A stretch of DNA of 64,000 nt, taken from contig NZ_CP107918.1 of NCBI RefSeq assembly GCF_036014195.1, forward strand, positions 372,001 to 436,000, in the 5' to 3' direction. The notes below the pieces were generated by a model. It saw only the letters and a program-made list of their open reading frames with translations, was not told the DNA's origin and did not search any database. Source of the DNA: Streptomyces sp. NBC_00442. Lineage in GTDB: Bacteria > Actinomycetota > Actinomycetes > Streptomycetales > Streptomycetaceae. A program made the position numbers and the translations under genes. Shown here in pieces: positions 33,301-42,383 of the stretch. Within the stretch, counting starts at the first letter, position 1. The number at the start of each line of letters is the position of its first letter.

Positions 33301-33594
33301 CACGGGGCGGGTGGGTTCGAGTCCGGCCGGTGTGAGGGGCTCGGCGGTTCCACCGGCTCGGCGCAGCGACCACAGGACGCCCTGGACTTCGGCGATCAGA
33401 CGGTTGCCGTCGGGCGAGAGGCTCGCCGCGCCATTGGTGGCCGCGGTGAAGGACAGCGCGAGCCCGGCGCGCTGTCCCGCGAGGGCGGGAACGGCGCCGA
33501 CGGCGGTGACGGCCCCGGCGGCGCCCGCGGCGGCGAGGAGTTGACGGCGGGACAAAGTGAGGGGGGAGGCGGAGGCGGTGGTGTCACGGTCCAT
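30361..33594 (-). CDS. Tat-exported PD40/TolB-like propeller fused to an amidohydrolase
   Basis: The 1077-residue product starts at the ATG at 33594 (no clear ribosome site). A twin-arginine signal (LTLSRRQLLAAAGAAGAVTA) is followed by many WSPDGxR / LSPDGxR repeats of a TolB/PD40 propeller to about residue 650. The C-terminal part is a metal-dependent amidohydrolase: PGLWDTHTHPW (first metal site), FVKTYV (bridging Lys candidate), SGSHLIS and FGHATS (His), and ALGTDQPLVP (Asp). Prolidase- or imidazolonepropionase-like peptidases with this fusion are known in actinobacteria, but the substrate is open. A short in-frame 9-bp repeat lies in the propeller part. Confidence 0.85.
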   Translation of the reverse strand: MDRDTTASASPLTLSRRQLLAAAGAAGAVTAVGAVPALAGQRAGLALSFTAATNGAASLSPDGNRLIAEVQGVLWSLRRAGGTAEPLTPAGLEPTRPVHSPDGTLIAFCAYQGGGYHIWTMRPDGSEVRRRTDGPWDDRGPAWSPDGARIVFASERGGDPVGGSAYRVHVLDLRSGELTRVTGLPGQDGPLQDGAWEDFDPTWSPDGRRILFVRARAVTTPFGLGVDARTVAAVSATGAGAVTVVHTETGNAQVMAPALAPDGRRLAHLRTTAAPDASCVLVVDGESVPVTGDIAPVPPRWSAGGELLLTLDGQFTLLRPDRPDRPDRPDRPDRPDRPARTETIAFTGALPVDRPRYRLKSYDLGEGRVRPVRGIHLPALSPDGRRVAFAALNSLWVSDISGTRPPQRLRQAGTTRYLLGPVWARDGRSLLYADDRDGLLGVHRRDLATGAESTVATGGRVHPALSPDGKRLAALDMTGRLIVRDLAEGTERALAAPLGGGGLPGRPSWSPDGRYLALCDRNRLNLRFREGYNVIRVVDTTTGADRLHAVAPHVCIADRYDSGPVWSPDGRWMAVVVESALHLLPVAPDGTPQGPPRALTTEPADHPSWSGDSRTLLYLSGARLRLIGVDGGAARTVRVALDQRRPEPADTVVHAGRLWDGTGESVRDDVDIVVRAGRVVSVEPHRRRGALRTVDASERTVVPGLWDTHTHPWQSTYGGRQTVGQLTYGITTAVSLGGFAYEQARIREAVATGQLAGPRLLTTGELLDGSRVAYSMGRAHRTEAGLRRSLERGAALDWDFVKTYVRAPSWLMHEAARFAHERLGVRSGSHLISPGVEAGQDLTTHLLATQRAEFGHATSATGHAYEDVVEIYTARGVEFALIMTPFTSAPLLGADPGLADDPRVTTVMPPWDTATVQKAATVPPTDAQLATLRTETDVYRRVLDGGGLVALGTDQPLVPVGLSLHLGLRALHRGGLSPAAALRTATVNPARLFGLDKHLGTVERGKLADLTLVDGDPLTDFDSLVRTTGVLRGGVAYTSDDLVAAFEPHERHAAASAEDWLEVGRLMRRDGCCDAGL
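32581..32641. repeat. 9-bp in-frame minisatellite coding for Arg-Pro-Asp repeats
   Basis: CGGGCGGTC is repeated nearly seven times without a mismatch. On the coding strand it gives six Arg-Pro-Asp units and a final Arg-Pro, in a loop of the propeller of the amidohydrolase fusion. Because the unit is a multiple of three, copy number can change without breaking the frame. Confidence 0.9.
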
Positions 33595-33823
33595 GACACA
33601 GCACGCTCGCGCACCGTCCGGATCACGGGCAACACCGCCATTCCCGCCACACGGGTGGGACCGCACGTCACGGGCCTCGTGGGCCGATGGACGCCCTGAG
33701 CGCCGGCGCCCCGGGGAGCGTTGCGCCTGCGTCGCTCCCGCGTCACCCCGTGGATCACCCAAAAACCCGTCCTGCACGCCCCATTGACACCCCCGGCCGC
33801 CCGTCATTACCGTCACGCCAACA

Positions 33824-33853
33824 TTTCGAACGCATGTCGAAATATCGAACGTC
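33824..33853 (+). promoter_or_regulatory. Candidate IclR operator at the dehydratase promoter
   Basis: TTTCGA (33824-33829) and TCGAAA (33837-33842) form a perfect inverted repeat with a 7-base spacer. It overlaps a second element containing ATATCGAACGTC (33842-33853), which is shared word for word with the site before the gene at 36208. Both lie just upstream of the TTG start at 33870. Confidence 0.6.
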
Positions 33854-33869
33854 ACCGGGAGCAACCGCC

Positions 33870-35030
33870 TTGCGCATCACCGGAATCAGCACCCACGTCG
33901 TCGGGACGCCCTGGCGCAACCTGACCTACGTCCAGGTCCACACCGACGACGGCCTGAGCGGTGTCGGGGAGACACGGATGCTCGGCCGCACCGACGCCTT
34001 GGTGGGGTATCTACGCGAGGCCGAGGTCAACCACATCGCCGGCTCCGACCCGTTCGCGATCGAGGATCTCGTGCGACGCATGAAGTACGGCGACTACGGG
34101 CGGGCCGGCGAGATCGTGATGTCGGGCATCGCCGTGATCGAGATGGCCTGCTGGGACATCAAGGGCAAGGCGCTCGGCGTCCCGGTGTGGCAGCTGCTCG
34201 GCGGGCGGGTGACCGACCGCGTCAAGGCGTACGCCAATGGCTGGTACACCACCGAGCGCACCCCGCAGGCCTACCACGAGGCCGCCCGAGCGGTGGTCGA
34301 CCGCGGCTACCGCGCGCTGAAGATCGACCCGTTCGGCACCGGCCACTTCGAGCTGGACCGCCAGCAGTCGCTCTACGCGGTCTCGTTGATCGAGGCGGTA
34401 CGGGACGCGATCGGCCCCGACACCGAGCTGATGCTGGAGATGCACGGCCGGTTCTCGCCGGCCACCGCCGTGCGGCTCGCCCACGAACTCGCGCCGTTCC
34501 GTCCGGCGTGGCTGGAGGAGCCGGTGCCGCCGGAGAACCTCAAGGCTCTCGCGAAGGTCGCCGCCAAGGTCGACGTGCCCATCGCAACCGGCGAACGCAT
34601 CCACGACCGGATCGAGTTCCGCGAGCTCTTCGAGTCCCAGAGCGCCGACATCATCCAGCCGGACGTCGGCCACATCGGCGGCATCCTGGAGACCCGGAAG
34701 CTCGCCGCGACCGCCGAGACCCACTACACGCTCGTGGCACCGCACAACGTGGGCGGCTCCGTGCTCACCGCCGCCTCGCTCCAAGTGGCGGGATGCACAC
34801 CGAACTTCAAGATTCTGGAGCACTTCAACGACTTCGCGGACGCCGACATCAAGCAGGTCGTCAAGGGCGCGCCGCAGGTGGTCGACGGCTACTTCCAGCT
34901 GCCCGACGCGCCCGGACTCGGCGTCGAGCTCGACGTGGACGCGGCGGCCGCGTTCCCCCAGCAGCAGGCCAGGTTCGACCTCTGGGCCGAGGGCTGGGAG
35001 AAGCGCGCCCCGTCCGGGGCGCGAGGATGA
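33870..35030 (+). CDS. Enolase-superfamily (mandelate racemase-like) sugar-acid dehydratase
   Basis: I place the start at TTG 33870 (GGGAG eight bases upstream), giving 386 residues beginning LRITGISTHVV; an in-frame ATG at 33834 has no ribosome site and lies in the operator. Metal ligands and catalytic residues of the family can be placed: K151-I-D153, E190 and H192 (LMLEMHGR), E216 (WLEEPVPPEN), E242 (IATGERIH), D265 (QPDVGH) and H292 (APHNVGG), the last two forming a His-Asp dyad. This pattern fits acid-sugar dehydratases of the galactonate dehydratase type. It is followed by an overlapping dehydrogenase gene, which suggests a 2-keto-3-deoxy sugar-acid intermediate. Confidence 0.85.
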   Translation: MRITGISTHVVGTPWRNLTYVQVHTDDGLSGVGETRMLGRTDALVGYLREAEVNHIAGSDPFAIEDLVRRMKYGDYGRAGEIVMSGIAVIEMACWDIKGKALGVPVWQLLGGRVTDRVKAYANGWYTTERTPQAYHEAARAVVDRGYRALKIDPFGTGHFELDRQQSLYAVSLIEAVRDAIGPDTELMLEMHGRFSPATAVRLAHELAPFRPAWLEEPVPPENLKALAKVAAKVDVPIATGERIHDRIEFRELFESQSADIIQPDVGHIGGILETRKLAATAETHYTLVAPHNVGGSVLTAASLQVAGCTPNFKILEHFNDFADADIKQVVKGAPQVVDGYFQLPDAPGLGVELDVDAAAAFPQQQARFDLWAEGWEKRAPSGARG

Positions 35031-36040
35031 GCAGCCGCGCGATCGTCGTCGACGCGCCGGGCAGCCACCGCCTGGCCGTCGGCGAGCGCCCCGGGCCGGG
35101 TGCCGGCGAGGTCGTCGTGCGGGTCGCCGCCGCGGGGATCTGCATGAGCGACCGCGAGGTGCACGACGGGCATCGCGACCCCGGTTACGTGCGCTACCCG
35201 CTCACGCCCGGCCACGAGTGGGCCGGAACCGTCGAGGCGGCGGGGCCGGGCGTCGACCCCGCGCTCGTCGGACGCCGTACCGTCGCCGAGGGCTTCCGTA
35301 CCTGCGGCACCTGCGCGCGGTGCCGGTGCGGTGAGACGTCGCTGTGCGCGGGCCCGTACGCGGAGACCGGGTTCACACATCCCGGCGGTTTCGCCGACCA
35401 TGTGGTGGTCCCGGCCCGGCTGTTGCACCCCCTGCCCGACGACGCGGACCTGCGGGCCGCCGCACTCCTGGAACCGGCCGCGGTCGCCGCCGCCGCCGTG
35501 CGCGCCGGAGCCCCCGAGCCGGGCGAGCGGATCGCGGTGGTGGGCGCGGGCACGCTGGGGCTGCTCGCCGTGCAGCTCGTTTCGGGCTACTCCCCCGGCG
35601 AACTGACGGTGATCGACCCGCGGCTCGAACGGGCCGGCCTCGCCGTCCGGTTGGGGGCGAGCGAGGCCCGCTCACCGGAGGGCTCCCGCCGCGCACGCGG
35701 CCGCTTCGACCTCGTGATCGAGACCGCGGGCGCGCCGAGCACGGCCGCCGACGCGACCCTGCTCGCCCGCCGCGGTGGCCGCGTGGTCCTGACCGGGATG
35801 TTCGCGCCGGGCGCCACCGGCATCGACCCCGTGCACCTCTCGTTGAGCCAGCTCACGGTACGCAGCGTCTTCGGCGCCCCCTCGGCTGCGTGGTCCTTCG
35901 CGGTGCGGGCGTTCACCACCGGACATCTTGACCCGGCCGCACTGATCACCCACGAGTTCCCCCTGGAGCGGTACGCCGACGCGCTCGCCCTGGTCGGCGG
36001 GGGCGACCCCACGACCGGAAAGGTTCTGCTGAGACCGTAG
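35027..36040 (+). CDS. Zinc-dependent alcohol/polyol dehydrogenase
   Basis: The 337-residue protein overlaps the dehydratase stop by ATGA. Catalytic zinc ligands are C39 and H63-E64 (PGHEW), and the structural zinc loop has C93, C96, C99 and C107. The cofactor domain carries [14 protein letters not shown]. It is a sorbitol/threonine dehydrogenase-type MDR. In this operon it probably oxidises or reduces the keto-deoxy sugar acid produced by the dehydratase, or the starting sugar. NAD or NADP preference cannot be told safely; an Asp after the second strand (TVIDPRL) points to NAD. Confidence 0.85.
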   Translation: MSSRAIVVDAPGSHRLAVGERPGPGAGEVVVRVAAAGICMSDREVHDGHRDPGYVRYPLTPGHEWAGTVEAAGPGVDPALVGRRTVAEGFRTCGTCARCRCGETSLCAGPYAETGFTHPGGFADHVVVPARLLHPLPDDADLRAAALLEPAAVAAAAVRAGAPEPGERIAVVGAGTLGLLAVQLVSGYSPGELTVIDPRLERAGLAVRLGASEARSPEGSRRARGRFDLVIETAGAPSTAADATLLARRGGRVVLTGMFAPGATGIDPVHLSLSQLTVRSVFGAPSAAWSFAVRAFTTGHLDPAALITHEFPLERYADALALVGGGDPTTGKVLLRP

Positions 36041-36100
36041 GCCCCCACCCCCGGCGGGCGGCACCCCTCCCCGCGCCGGCGGCCGCCACCACCTGCCACT

Positions 36101-36128
36101 GAGCACCGAGCACCGAGCACCGAGCACC
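36101..36128. repeat. 7-bp tandem repeat GAGCACC
   Basis: Four exact head-to-tail copies of GAGCACC at 36101-36128 are followed by a fifth with one extra base (GAGCCACC). The array lies between the dehydrogenase stop and the operator at 36156, in non-coding DNA. Confidence 0.8.
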
Positions 36129-36155
36129 GAGCCACCATGCCCAACGACCCGAACT

Positions 36156-36175
36156 ACGTTCGGCATATCGAACGT
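36156..36175 (+). promoter_or_regulatory. Candidate IclR operator before the transport operon
   Basis: ACGTTCG (36156-36162) and CGAACGT (36169-36175) form a perfect 7-bp inverted repeat around GCATAT. The right part, ATATCGAACGTC, is identical to the site at 33842-33853. It lies about 33 bases upstream of the GTG start at 36208. Confidence 0.65.
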
Positions 36176-36207
36176 CGTGAAAGCCCATCCACGCAAGGAA
36201 TCCGCCT

Positions 36208-37197
36208 GTGAGCGACACATCATCCCCCCTTCCCGCACCCCCGGGGCCACGACGCCCAGGCGAACGGGCCCTGACAGCGCTCGGCTTGGCCGCGCCCGCC
36301 GACGACCCCGCCGACTCCTCCCCGCACACCTTCCCGGACGGGGGAACCTGGCGCACCGAGATCCCGTCGGTCGAGGGCCCCGAAGCGCTCGCCGTGGTCC
36401 TCGAGGAGTCCGCACGGCTCGACGTGCCGGTGCACCGCGTGAGCCAGGGCAGCGGCGTGTGGATGCTCTCCGACGCCGAGATCACCGAGATGGCCGGGGC
36501 CTGCGCGGCCCGCGACATCGAGCTCTGCCTCTTCACGGGCCCGCGCGGCACCTGGGACACCGGCGGCTCCACCCGCAGCAGTTCGGGCGGCGCGGGGCTG
36601 CGCGCCCGGGGGCACGACGCGTTCGCCGGGTGCGTCGAAGACGCGCTGCGAGCAACGGAGTTGGGCGTCCGGTGTCTGCTCGTGGCCGACGAGGGGGTGC
36701 TGTGGACCCTGCACCGGCTGCGCGAGCGGGGCCCGCTGCCCGCGGACACCACCTTCAAGGTCTCGGCGCTGATCGGCCCCGTCAACCCCGCCTCCTTCGC
36801 GGTCTACGAACAGCTGGGCGCCGACTCGGTCAATGTGCCCTCCGACCTGACGCTCACTCATCTCACGGAGATCCGGCGGCTGTCGGGCGCGCCGCTGGAT
36901 CTGTATGTCGAGGCACCGGACGACCTGGGCGGCTACGTGCGGATGTACGAGGCGGCGGAGCTGATCCGTCGCGCGGCCCCGCTGTACCTCAAGTTCGGCC
37001 TGTCCGGGGCGCCCGGCATCTACCCGTACGGCGCGCACCTGCGGGACGCCGCGCTCGACACCGCACGCGAGCGCGTCCGCCGGGGCCGGCTCGTGCTCGA
37101 CCTGCTGGCGCGGCACGGGGCGGACGGCGGCATGTCGCCGCTCGGCTCCCGCCTCCCCGGCCCCCTCACCCGTTTCTCCGCGAACCCGAAGGACTGA
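36208..37197 (+). CDS. Unassigned TIM-barrel-like protein of the sugar-acid locus
   Basis: The 329-residue soluble protein starts with GTG after AAGGAA. After a variable 50-residue head, alternating strand/helix units (for example [87 protein letters not shown]) suggest an eight-fold alpha/beta barrel. I do not recognise a named family; peptidase U32-like barrels and aldolases look roughly similar. It leads the operon with the sugar ABC importer and shares the putative IclR site, so a catabolic step such as cleavage of a keto-deoxy acid is a reasonable guess, not a finding. Confidence 0.65.
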   Translation: MSDTSSPLPAPPGPRRPGERALTALGLAAPADDPADSSPHTFPDGGTWRTEIPSVEGPEALAVVLEESARLDVPVHRVSQGSGVWMLSDAEITEMAGACAARDIELCLFTGPRGTWDTGGSTRSSSGGAGLRARGHDAFAGCVEDALRATELGVRCLLVADEGVLWTLHRLRERGPLPADTTFKVSALIGPVNPASFAVYEQLGADSVNVPSDLTLTHLTEIRRLSGAPLDLYVEAPDDLGGYVRMYEAAELIRRAAPLYLKFGLSGAPGIYPYGAHLRDAALDTARERVRRGRLVLDLLARHGADGGMSPLGSRLPGPLTRFSANPKD

Positions 37198-37202
37198 TGA
37201 CC

Positions 37203-38318
37203 ATGCGCAGCATCCGCCGGAGCAGAGCCGCCCTCGCCCTCGTCGCCGGGTCCCTCGCCGTCGCACTCGCCGCCTGCGGCCAGAGCAGTGAGGGCGGCGG
37301 CAAGGACACCAAGAAGGGCGGCAAGGGCTCCACCATCGGCATCGCCATGCCGACCAAGTCGTCCGAGCGATGGATCAACGACGGCAACAACATGGTCAAG
37401 CAGTTCCAGGCGCTCGGCTACAAGACCGAGCTCCAGTACGGGGAGGACAACGTCGACCAGCAGGTCGCCCAGATAGAGAACATGATCACCAAAGGTGTGG
37501 ACGTCCTGGTGGTCGCGGCCATCGACGGCCGGGCCCTGAGCGATGTGCTGAAGCAGGCAGCCGAGCAGCACATCAAGGTGATCTCCTACGACCGGCTCAT
37601 CCTGGGCACGCCGAACGTCGACTACTACGCCTCCTTCGACAACGAGAAGGTGGGCGTACTCCAGGCCTCGTACATCATCGACAAGCTGGGCCTGAAGAAC
37701 GGCGAGAAGAAGGGGCCGTTCACCATCGAGCTGTTCGCCGGCTCACCCGACGACAACAACACGCGCTACTTCTTCCAGGGCGCGCTCAAGACGCTCCAGC
37801 CCTACCTCGACACGAAGCAGCTGGTGGTGCGCAGCGGGCAGACCAGCCTCAACCAGGTGACCACTCTGCGCTGGGACGGCGCGACCGCCCAGAAGCGCAT
37901 GGACGACCTGCTGACCAAGGCGTACTCCTCGTCCCGGGTCGACGCGGTGCTCTCGCCGTACGACGGCGTGTCGATCGGCATCCTGTCGGCGCTGCGCTCC
38001 GCCGGCTACGGAACCGCCGCCAAGCCCTACCCCGTGGTGACCGGGCAGGACGCGGAGGTGGCGTCGGTGAAGTCGATCATCGCGGGGAATCAGACGCAGA
38101 CCGTCTACAAGGACACCCGCGCGCTCGCCAAGCAGGCCGTGCAGATGGCCGACGCCGTGCTGAACGACAAGACCCCCCAGGTCAACGACACCAAGACGTA
38201 CAACAACGAGAAGAAGGTCGTGCCGTCCTTCCTGCTCGATCCGGTCAGCGTCGACAAGTCCAACTACCGCTCCGTCCTGGTGGATTCGGGGTACATCAAG
38301 GCGAGTGACCTGAAGTGA
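37203..38318 (+). CDS. Sugar ABC importer substrate-binding lipoprotein (ChvE/XylF-like)
   Basis: The 371-residue protein has a lipobox (VALAAC, Cys25). I prefer the ATG at 37203, nine bases after AAGGA; the ATG at 37197 also overlaps the upstream stop. The mature protein is a periplasmic-binding-protein type I fold: [46 protein letters not shown] and [20 protein letters not shown], typical for multiple-sugar (ChvE/MmsA partner) or xylose binding proteins. It is followed by the ATPase and permease genes. Confidence 0.9.
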   Translation: MRSIRRSRAALALVAGSLAVALAACGQSSEGGGKDTKKGGKGSTIGIAMPTKSSERWINDGNNMVKQFQALGYKTELQYGEDNVDQQVAQIENMITKGVDVLVVAAIDGRALSDVLKQAAEQHIKVISYDRLILGTPNVDYYASFDNEKVGVLQASYIIDKLGLKNGEKKGPFTIELFAGSPDDNNTRYFFQGALKTLQPYLDTKQLVVRSGQTSLNQVTTLRWDGATAQKRMDDLLTKAYSSSRVDAVLSPYDGVSIGILSALRSAGYGTAAKPYPVVTGQDAEVASVKSIIAGNQTQTVYKDTRALAKQAVQMADAVLNDKTPQVNDTKTYNNEKKVVPSFLLDPVSVDKSNYRSVLVDSGYIKASDLK

Positions 38319-39886
38319 GCGACCGGCCCCAGGGGACGGCTTGCACCGGCTCGGCCGTCCTTGAGATGCGCTCCATCGTCAAGACGTTCCCCGGCGTCCG
38401 CGCGCTCAGTGACGTGTCGCTGACGGTGGCCGCCGGCGAGGTGCACGCGATCTGCGGCGAGAACGGCGCGGGCAAGTCGACCCTGATGAAGATCCTCAGC
38501 GGCGTGCATCCGTACGGGAGTTACGAGGGCGACATCCTCTTCCGGGGCGAGCCCTGCGCCTTCAAGGACATCCGGGCCAGCGAGGCCCGAGGAATCGTCA
38601 TCATCCACCAGGAGCTCGCCCTCGTCCCCTATTTGTCGATCGCCGAGAACATCTTCCTCGGCAACGAGCACGCCACCCGTGGCGTCATCAGCTGGCACGA
38701 GACGCTGAGGCACGCGGCACGGCTGCTCAAGCGGGTGGGCCTGGACGAGCATCCGCAGACGCGGGTCGCGGACATCGGCGTCGGCAAGCAGCAGCTGGTG
38801 GAGATCGCCAAGGCGCTCTCCAAGGAGGTGAAGCTGCTCATCCTCGACGAGCCGACGGCCGCGCTCAACGACGAGGACAGCGCCCATCTCCTCGAGCTCA
38901 TCGCGGAGTTGAGGGGCCAGGGCATCGCCTCGATCATCATCTCGCACAAACTGAACGAGATCGCGGCGGTGGCCGACTCCGTGACGGTCGTCCGCGACGG
39001 CCGCACCATCGAGACCCTCGACGTGCGGGATCCGGCGACGACCGAGGACCGGATCATCCGGGCCATGGTCGGCCGCGACCTCGACCACCGCTTCCCCGCC
39101 CGTACGAGGTACGCGGGCGACCCGGACGCGCACCCCGCCCTCGAGGTGCGCGACTGGACCGTCCACCATCCCATCGACCAGCAGCGCAAGGTGGTCGACA
39201 ACGTCTGTGTGCGGGTGCGGCGGGGTGAGATCGTCGGGATCGCGGGCCTGATGGGCGCCGGCCGCACCGAACTCGCGATGAGTGTGTTCGGCCGCTCCTA
39301 CGGGCGCGGCATCAGCGGATCGGTGTGGAAGGACGGCCGCGAGATCCGGACGAGGACCGTGCCGGAAGCGGTGGCCCACGGCATCGCGTACGTCACCGAG
39401 GACCGCAAGAGGTACGGCCTGAATCTCATCGACAGCATCGCCCGCAACATCACCACGGCCGCGCTCGGCAAGGTGGCGCGGCGCGGAGTGGTGGACGAGC
39501 ACGAGGAACGGCGGGTCGCCGAGTCCTACCGCCGCTCCATGAACATCAAGGCACCCAGCGTCTTCGAGCAGGTCGGCCGGCTCTCCGGCGGCAACCAGCA
39601 GAAGGTCGTGCTCAGCAAATGGATCTTCGCGGGCCCCGATGTGCTGATCCTCGACGAGCCGACCCGGGGCATCGACGTGGGTGCCAAGTACGAGATCTAC
39701 ACCGTCATCGACCGGCTCGCGGCCCAGGGCAAGGCCGTCGTCCTCATTTCGTCCGAACTCCCCGAACTGCTCGGCATGTGCGACCGCATCTACACGATGG
39801 CGGCCGGCCGGCTGACCGGTGAAGTGACTCGGGCGGAGGCGACGCAGGAAATGCTGATGCGCCACATGACCACGGACAGGAGGTAG
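38315..39886 (+). CDS. Sugar ABC importer ATPase, two nucleotide-binding domains (MmsA/XylG-like)
   Basis: The 523-residue protein starts with a GTG that overlaps the binding-protein stop. It has the duplicated layout of sugar ATPases: first domain with Walker [23 protein letters not shown] and [10 protein letters not shown]; second domain with the degenerate [10 protein letters not shown], the signature [14 protein letters not shown] and [13 protein letters not shown]. It drives uptake with the permease encoded six bases downstream. The best fit is the multiple-sugar/xylose group. Confidence 0.93.
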   Translation: MSDRPQGTACTGSAVLEMRSIVKTFPGVRALSDVSLTVAAGEVHAICGENGAGKSTLMKILSGVHPYGSYEGDILFRGEPCAFKDIRASEARGIVIIHQELALVPYLSIAENIFLGNEHATRGVISWHETLRHAARLLKRVGLDEHPQTRVADIGVGKQQLVEIAKALSKEVKLLILDEPTAALNDEDSAHLLELIAELRGQGIASIIISHKLNEIAAVADSVTVVRDGRTIETLDVRDPATTEDRIIRAMVGRDLDHRFPARTRYAGDPDAHPALEVRDWTVHHPIDQQRKVVDNVCVRVRRGEIVGIAGLMGAGRTELAMSVFGRSYGRGISGSVWKDGREIRTRTVPEAVAHGIAYVTEDRKRYGLNLIDSIARNITTAALGKVARRGVVDEHEERRVAESYRRSMNIKAPSVFEQVGRLSGGNQQKVVLSKWIFAGPDVLILDEPTRGIDVGAKYEIYTVIDRLAAQGKAVVLISSELPELLGMCDRIYTMAAGRLTGEVTRAEATQEMLMRHMTTDRR

Positions 39887-39891
39887 TCGCC

Positions 39892-41127
39892 ATGGCTCCG
39901 GTCACCACCGACACGCCCAGGAGCGCCTCCACGGCGCCCGGGGCACCGCGCCAGGCGGCCGCAGCACTGCTGCTCGGCGCCGCGCGCCGCAACATGCGCC
40001 AGTACGGGATGCTGATCGCGCTCGGCCTGATCGTCGTGCTGTTCCAGATCTGGACCGGCGGGGTGCTGCTCAAGCCGAACAACGTCACCAACCTGGTGCT
40101 GCAGAACAGTTACATCCTGGTCCTCGCGATCGGCATGATGATCGTCATCATCGCGGGCCACATCGATCTGTCCGTCGGCTCGTTGGCGGCGTTCGTGTCG
40201 GCCGCGTGTGCCGTGATGATGGTCGAACACCATGTGCCCTGGGTGCTCGCCCTGGTGGTGGCGCTGGTCATCGGCGCGATCGCGGGCGCCTGGCAGGGGT
40301 TCTGGATCGCGTACGTCGGCATACCGTCGTTCATCGTCACCCTGGCCGGGATGCTGCTGTTCCGCGGCGGCACCCAGATCCTGCTCGGCTCACGCTCGCT
40401 CGGCCCCTTCCCCGAGGGCTTCCAGAAGATCTCGACGGGCTACCTCCCCGCGATGGGCCCGAACACCAACTACCACAATCCGACACTCCTGTTGGGCCTC
40501 GTCCTGACCGCCGTCGTCCTGATCCAGGAAGTACGTTCCCGGCGCCGTCAGCGGGACTACGAGCTCGATGTGCTGCCCCGGGGTCTTTTCCTGGCCAAGT
40601 GCGCGGCGATGGTCGCCGCGGTCCTCGCCTTCACCATGACGCTGGCCAGCTACCGGGGTGTTCCGGTGGTGCTGCTCCTGCTCGCCGCGTTGCTGATCGG
40701 CCTCGGCTTCGTGATGCGCAACGCCGTCGTCGGGCGCCATGTGTACGCGCTCGGCGGCAATCAGGCCGCGGCGAAGCTGTCCGGCGTGAGGGACAAGCGG
40801 GTCACGTTCTGGGTCTTCGTCACCATGGGGGTGCTCGCGGCCCTCGCCGGCGTCGTCTTCGCCGCACGTCTGAACGCGGGCACCCCCAACGCGGGCGTCA
40901 ACTTCGAACTGGAGGCGATCGCGGCCTCGTTCATCGGCGGCGCGTCGATGAGCGGTGGCGTGGGCACGGTGTTCGGCGCCATCATCGGCGGCCTGGTGCT
41001 CGGCGTGCTCAACAACGGCATGTCCCTGGTGGGCATCGGCACCGACTACCAGCAGGTCATCAAGGGGTTCGTGTTGCTGGCCGCGGTCGGTTTCGACGTC
41101 TACAACAAACGCAAGGTCGGTTCATGA
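39892..41127 (+). CDS. Sugar ABC importer permease (MmsB/XylH-like)
   Basis: The 411-residue membrane protein starts with ATG after GGAGG. About ten helices can be traced, with the family segments IVIIAGHIDLSVGSLAAF, GIPSFIVTLAGMLLFRGG, YALGGNQAAAKLSGV and ASFIGGASMSGGVGTVFGAI. It forms the membrane channel for the importer encoded just upstream. The length is that of XylH/MmsB rather than the shorter RbsC. Confidence 0.93.
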   Translation: MAPVTTDTPRSASTAPGAPRQAAAALLLGAARRNMRQYGMLIALGLIVVLFQIWTGGVLLKPNNVTNLVLQNSYILVLAIGMMIVIIAGHIDLSVGSLAAFVSAACAVMMVEHHVPWVLALVVALVIGAIAGAWQGFWIAYVGIPSFIVTLAGMLLFRGGTQILLGSRSLGPFPEGFQKISTGYLPAMGPNTNYHNPTLLLGLVLTAVVLIQEVRSRRRQRDYELDVLPRGLFLAKCAAMVAAVLAFTMTLASYRGVPVVLLLLAALLIGLGFVMRNAVVGRHVYALGGNQAAAKLSGVRDKRVTFWVFVTMGVLAALAGVVFAARLNAGTPNAGVNFELEAIAASFIGGASMSGGVGTVFGAIIGGLVLGVLNNGMSLVGIGTDYQQVIKGFVLLAAVGFDVYNKRKVGS

Positions 41128-41167
41128 CCCATCGTTTCCCTCGTCCTCTCCCCGAAGGAGGCTCTCC

Positions 41168-42325
41168 ATGAACACCAGCAGACGTGCGATGCTCGCGGCC
41201 GGCGCGGCCGCCGGACTCGCCGCCACGGCCCTCACCACCGGCAGCGCCGAGGCCGCGGCGCCGCGCCGCTCCCCCACCAAGCAGCACTTCGGCACCCTGT
41301 CCGACGGCACCGCGGTGGACCTGTGGACGCTCGCCAACGGCGGCACCCGCCTCCAGGTCCTGTCGTACGGGGGCGTCGTCCACTCGCTCGAAGTCCCGGA
41401 CCGGGACGGGCACGTGGCCAACGTCGCCCTCGGCTTCGACAACCTGGCGGACTACGTCGAGAAGAGCCCGTACTTCGGGGGCCTCATCGGCAGATACGGC
41501 AACCGCATCGCGGCGGGACGGTTCACGCTGGACGGCCGGAGCCACCAACTCCCGCTCAACGACGGGGCGAACAGTCTGCACGGCGGCACCAAGGGGTTCG
41601 ACAAGCAGATGTGGCAGGTGGAGCCGTTCACCCGCCGCTCGGAGACGGGCCTCGTTCTGACCCGGGTCTCCCCGGACGGGGAGATGGGGTATCCGGGCAC
41701 CCTGAGGGTCCGCGTCTCGTACACCCTCTCCGCACGCGGCGAGTGGCGCATCGACTACGAGGCGACGACCGACCGTCCGACGATCGTCAATCTCACCAGC
41801 CATACCTACTTCAACTTGTCGGGCGAGGGCACGGGCTCCGTGCACGACCACACGCTGGAACTGGCCGCCTCGCGCTACACACCCGTCGACACGGGCCTCA
41901 TCCCGACGGGCGAACTGGCGCGCGTGCCGGGCACGCCCTTCGACTTCCGCCGCTCGAAGCCGATCGGCCGCGACATACGGGCGGGCGGCGATCAGCTGGT
42001 CCGCGCCAAGGGATTCGACCACAACTGGGTCCTGGACAAGGGGATCACCTCCTCGCCCCGCTACGCGCTCACCCTCGCCGATCCCTCCTCTGGCCGCGTC
42101 CTGCGGATGTACACGACCGAGCCCGGCCTGCAGTTCTACAGCGGCAACTTCCTCGACGGCACCCTGGTGGGCACCTCGGGGCGTGCCTACCGCCAGGGGG
42201 ACGCGGTCGCCCTTGAGGCCCAGCACTTCCCGGACTCCCCCAACCACCCCGGGTTCCCGTCCACGGTGCTGCGTCCGGGGGCGGCCTACCGCACGTCCAC
42301 GGTGCACGCGTTCTCGGCCCGCTGA
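41168..42325 (+). CDS. Tat-exported aldose 1-epimerase (mutarotase)
   Basis: The 385-residue protein starts with ATG after GAAGGAGG. A twin-arginine signal (NTSRRAMLAAGAAAGLAATA) implies folded export. The mature enzyme is a galactose mutarotase-like aldose epimerase: GLIGRYGNRIAAGRF, LNDGANSLHGG, VNLTSHTYFNLSG (catalytic His), FDHNWVLD (Asp) and YTTEPGLQFYSGNF with VALEAQHFPDSPNH (catalytic Glu). It interconverts sugar anomers outside the cell, just before uptake by the importer encoded upstream. Confidence 0.92.
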   Translation: MNTSRRAMLAAGAAAGLAATALTTGSAEAAAPRRSPTKQHFGTLSDGTAVDLWTLANGGTRLQVLSYGGVVHSLEVPDRDGHVANVALGFDNLADYVEKSPYFGGLIGRYGNRIAAGRFTLDGRSHQLPLNDGANSLHGGTKGFDKQMWQVEPFTRRSETGLVLTRVSPDGEMGYPGTLRVRVSYTLSARGEWRIDYEATTDRPTIVNLTSHTYFNLSGEGTGSVHDHTLELAASRYTPVDTGLIPTGELARVPGTPFDFRRSKPIGRDIRAGGDQLVRAKGFDHNWVLDKGITSSPRYALTLADPSSGRVLRMYTTEPGLQFYSGNFLDGTLVGTSGRAYRQGDAVALEAQHFPDSPNHPGFPSTVLRPGAAYRTSTVHAFSAR

Positions 42326-42334
42326 GACGTCACC

Positions 42335-42372
42335 CGGGCCGGTGCCCACGGGTTCCCGTGGGCACCGGCCCG
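42335..42372. terminator. Bidirectional hairpin terminator
   Basis: An 18-bp perfect inverted repeat (42335-42352 with 42355-42372; core GGGCCGGTGCCCACGGG) lies between the convergent mutarotase and SMP-30 genes and can end both transcripts. Confidence 0.9.
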
Positions 42373-42383
42373 TGCGGGTGGGC

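Noticed and set aside
36101..36135. Possible CRISPR array
   Set aside because: The 7-bp units are directly adjacent with no spacers and no cas genes lie near.
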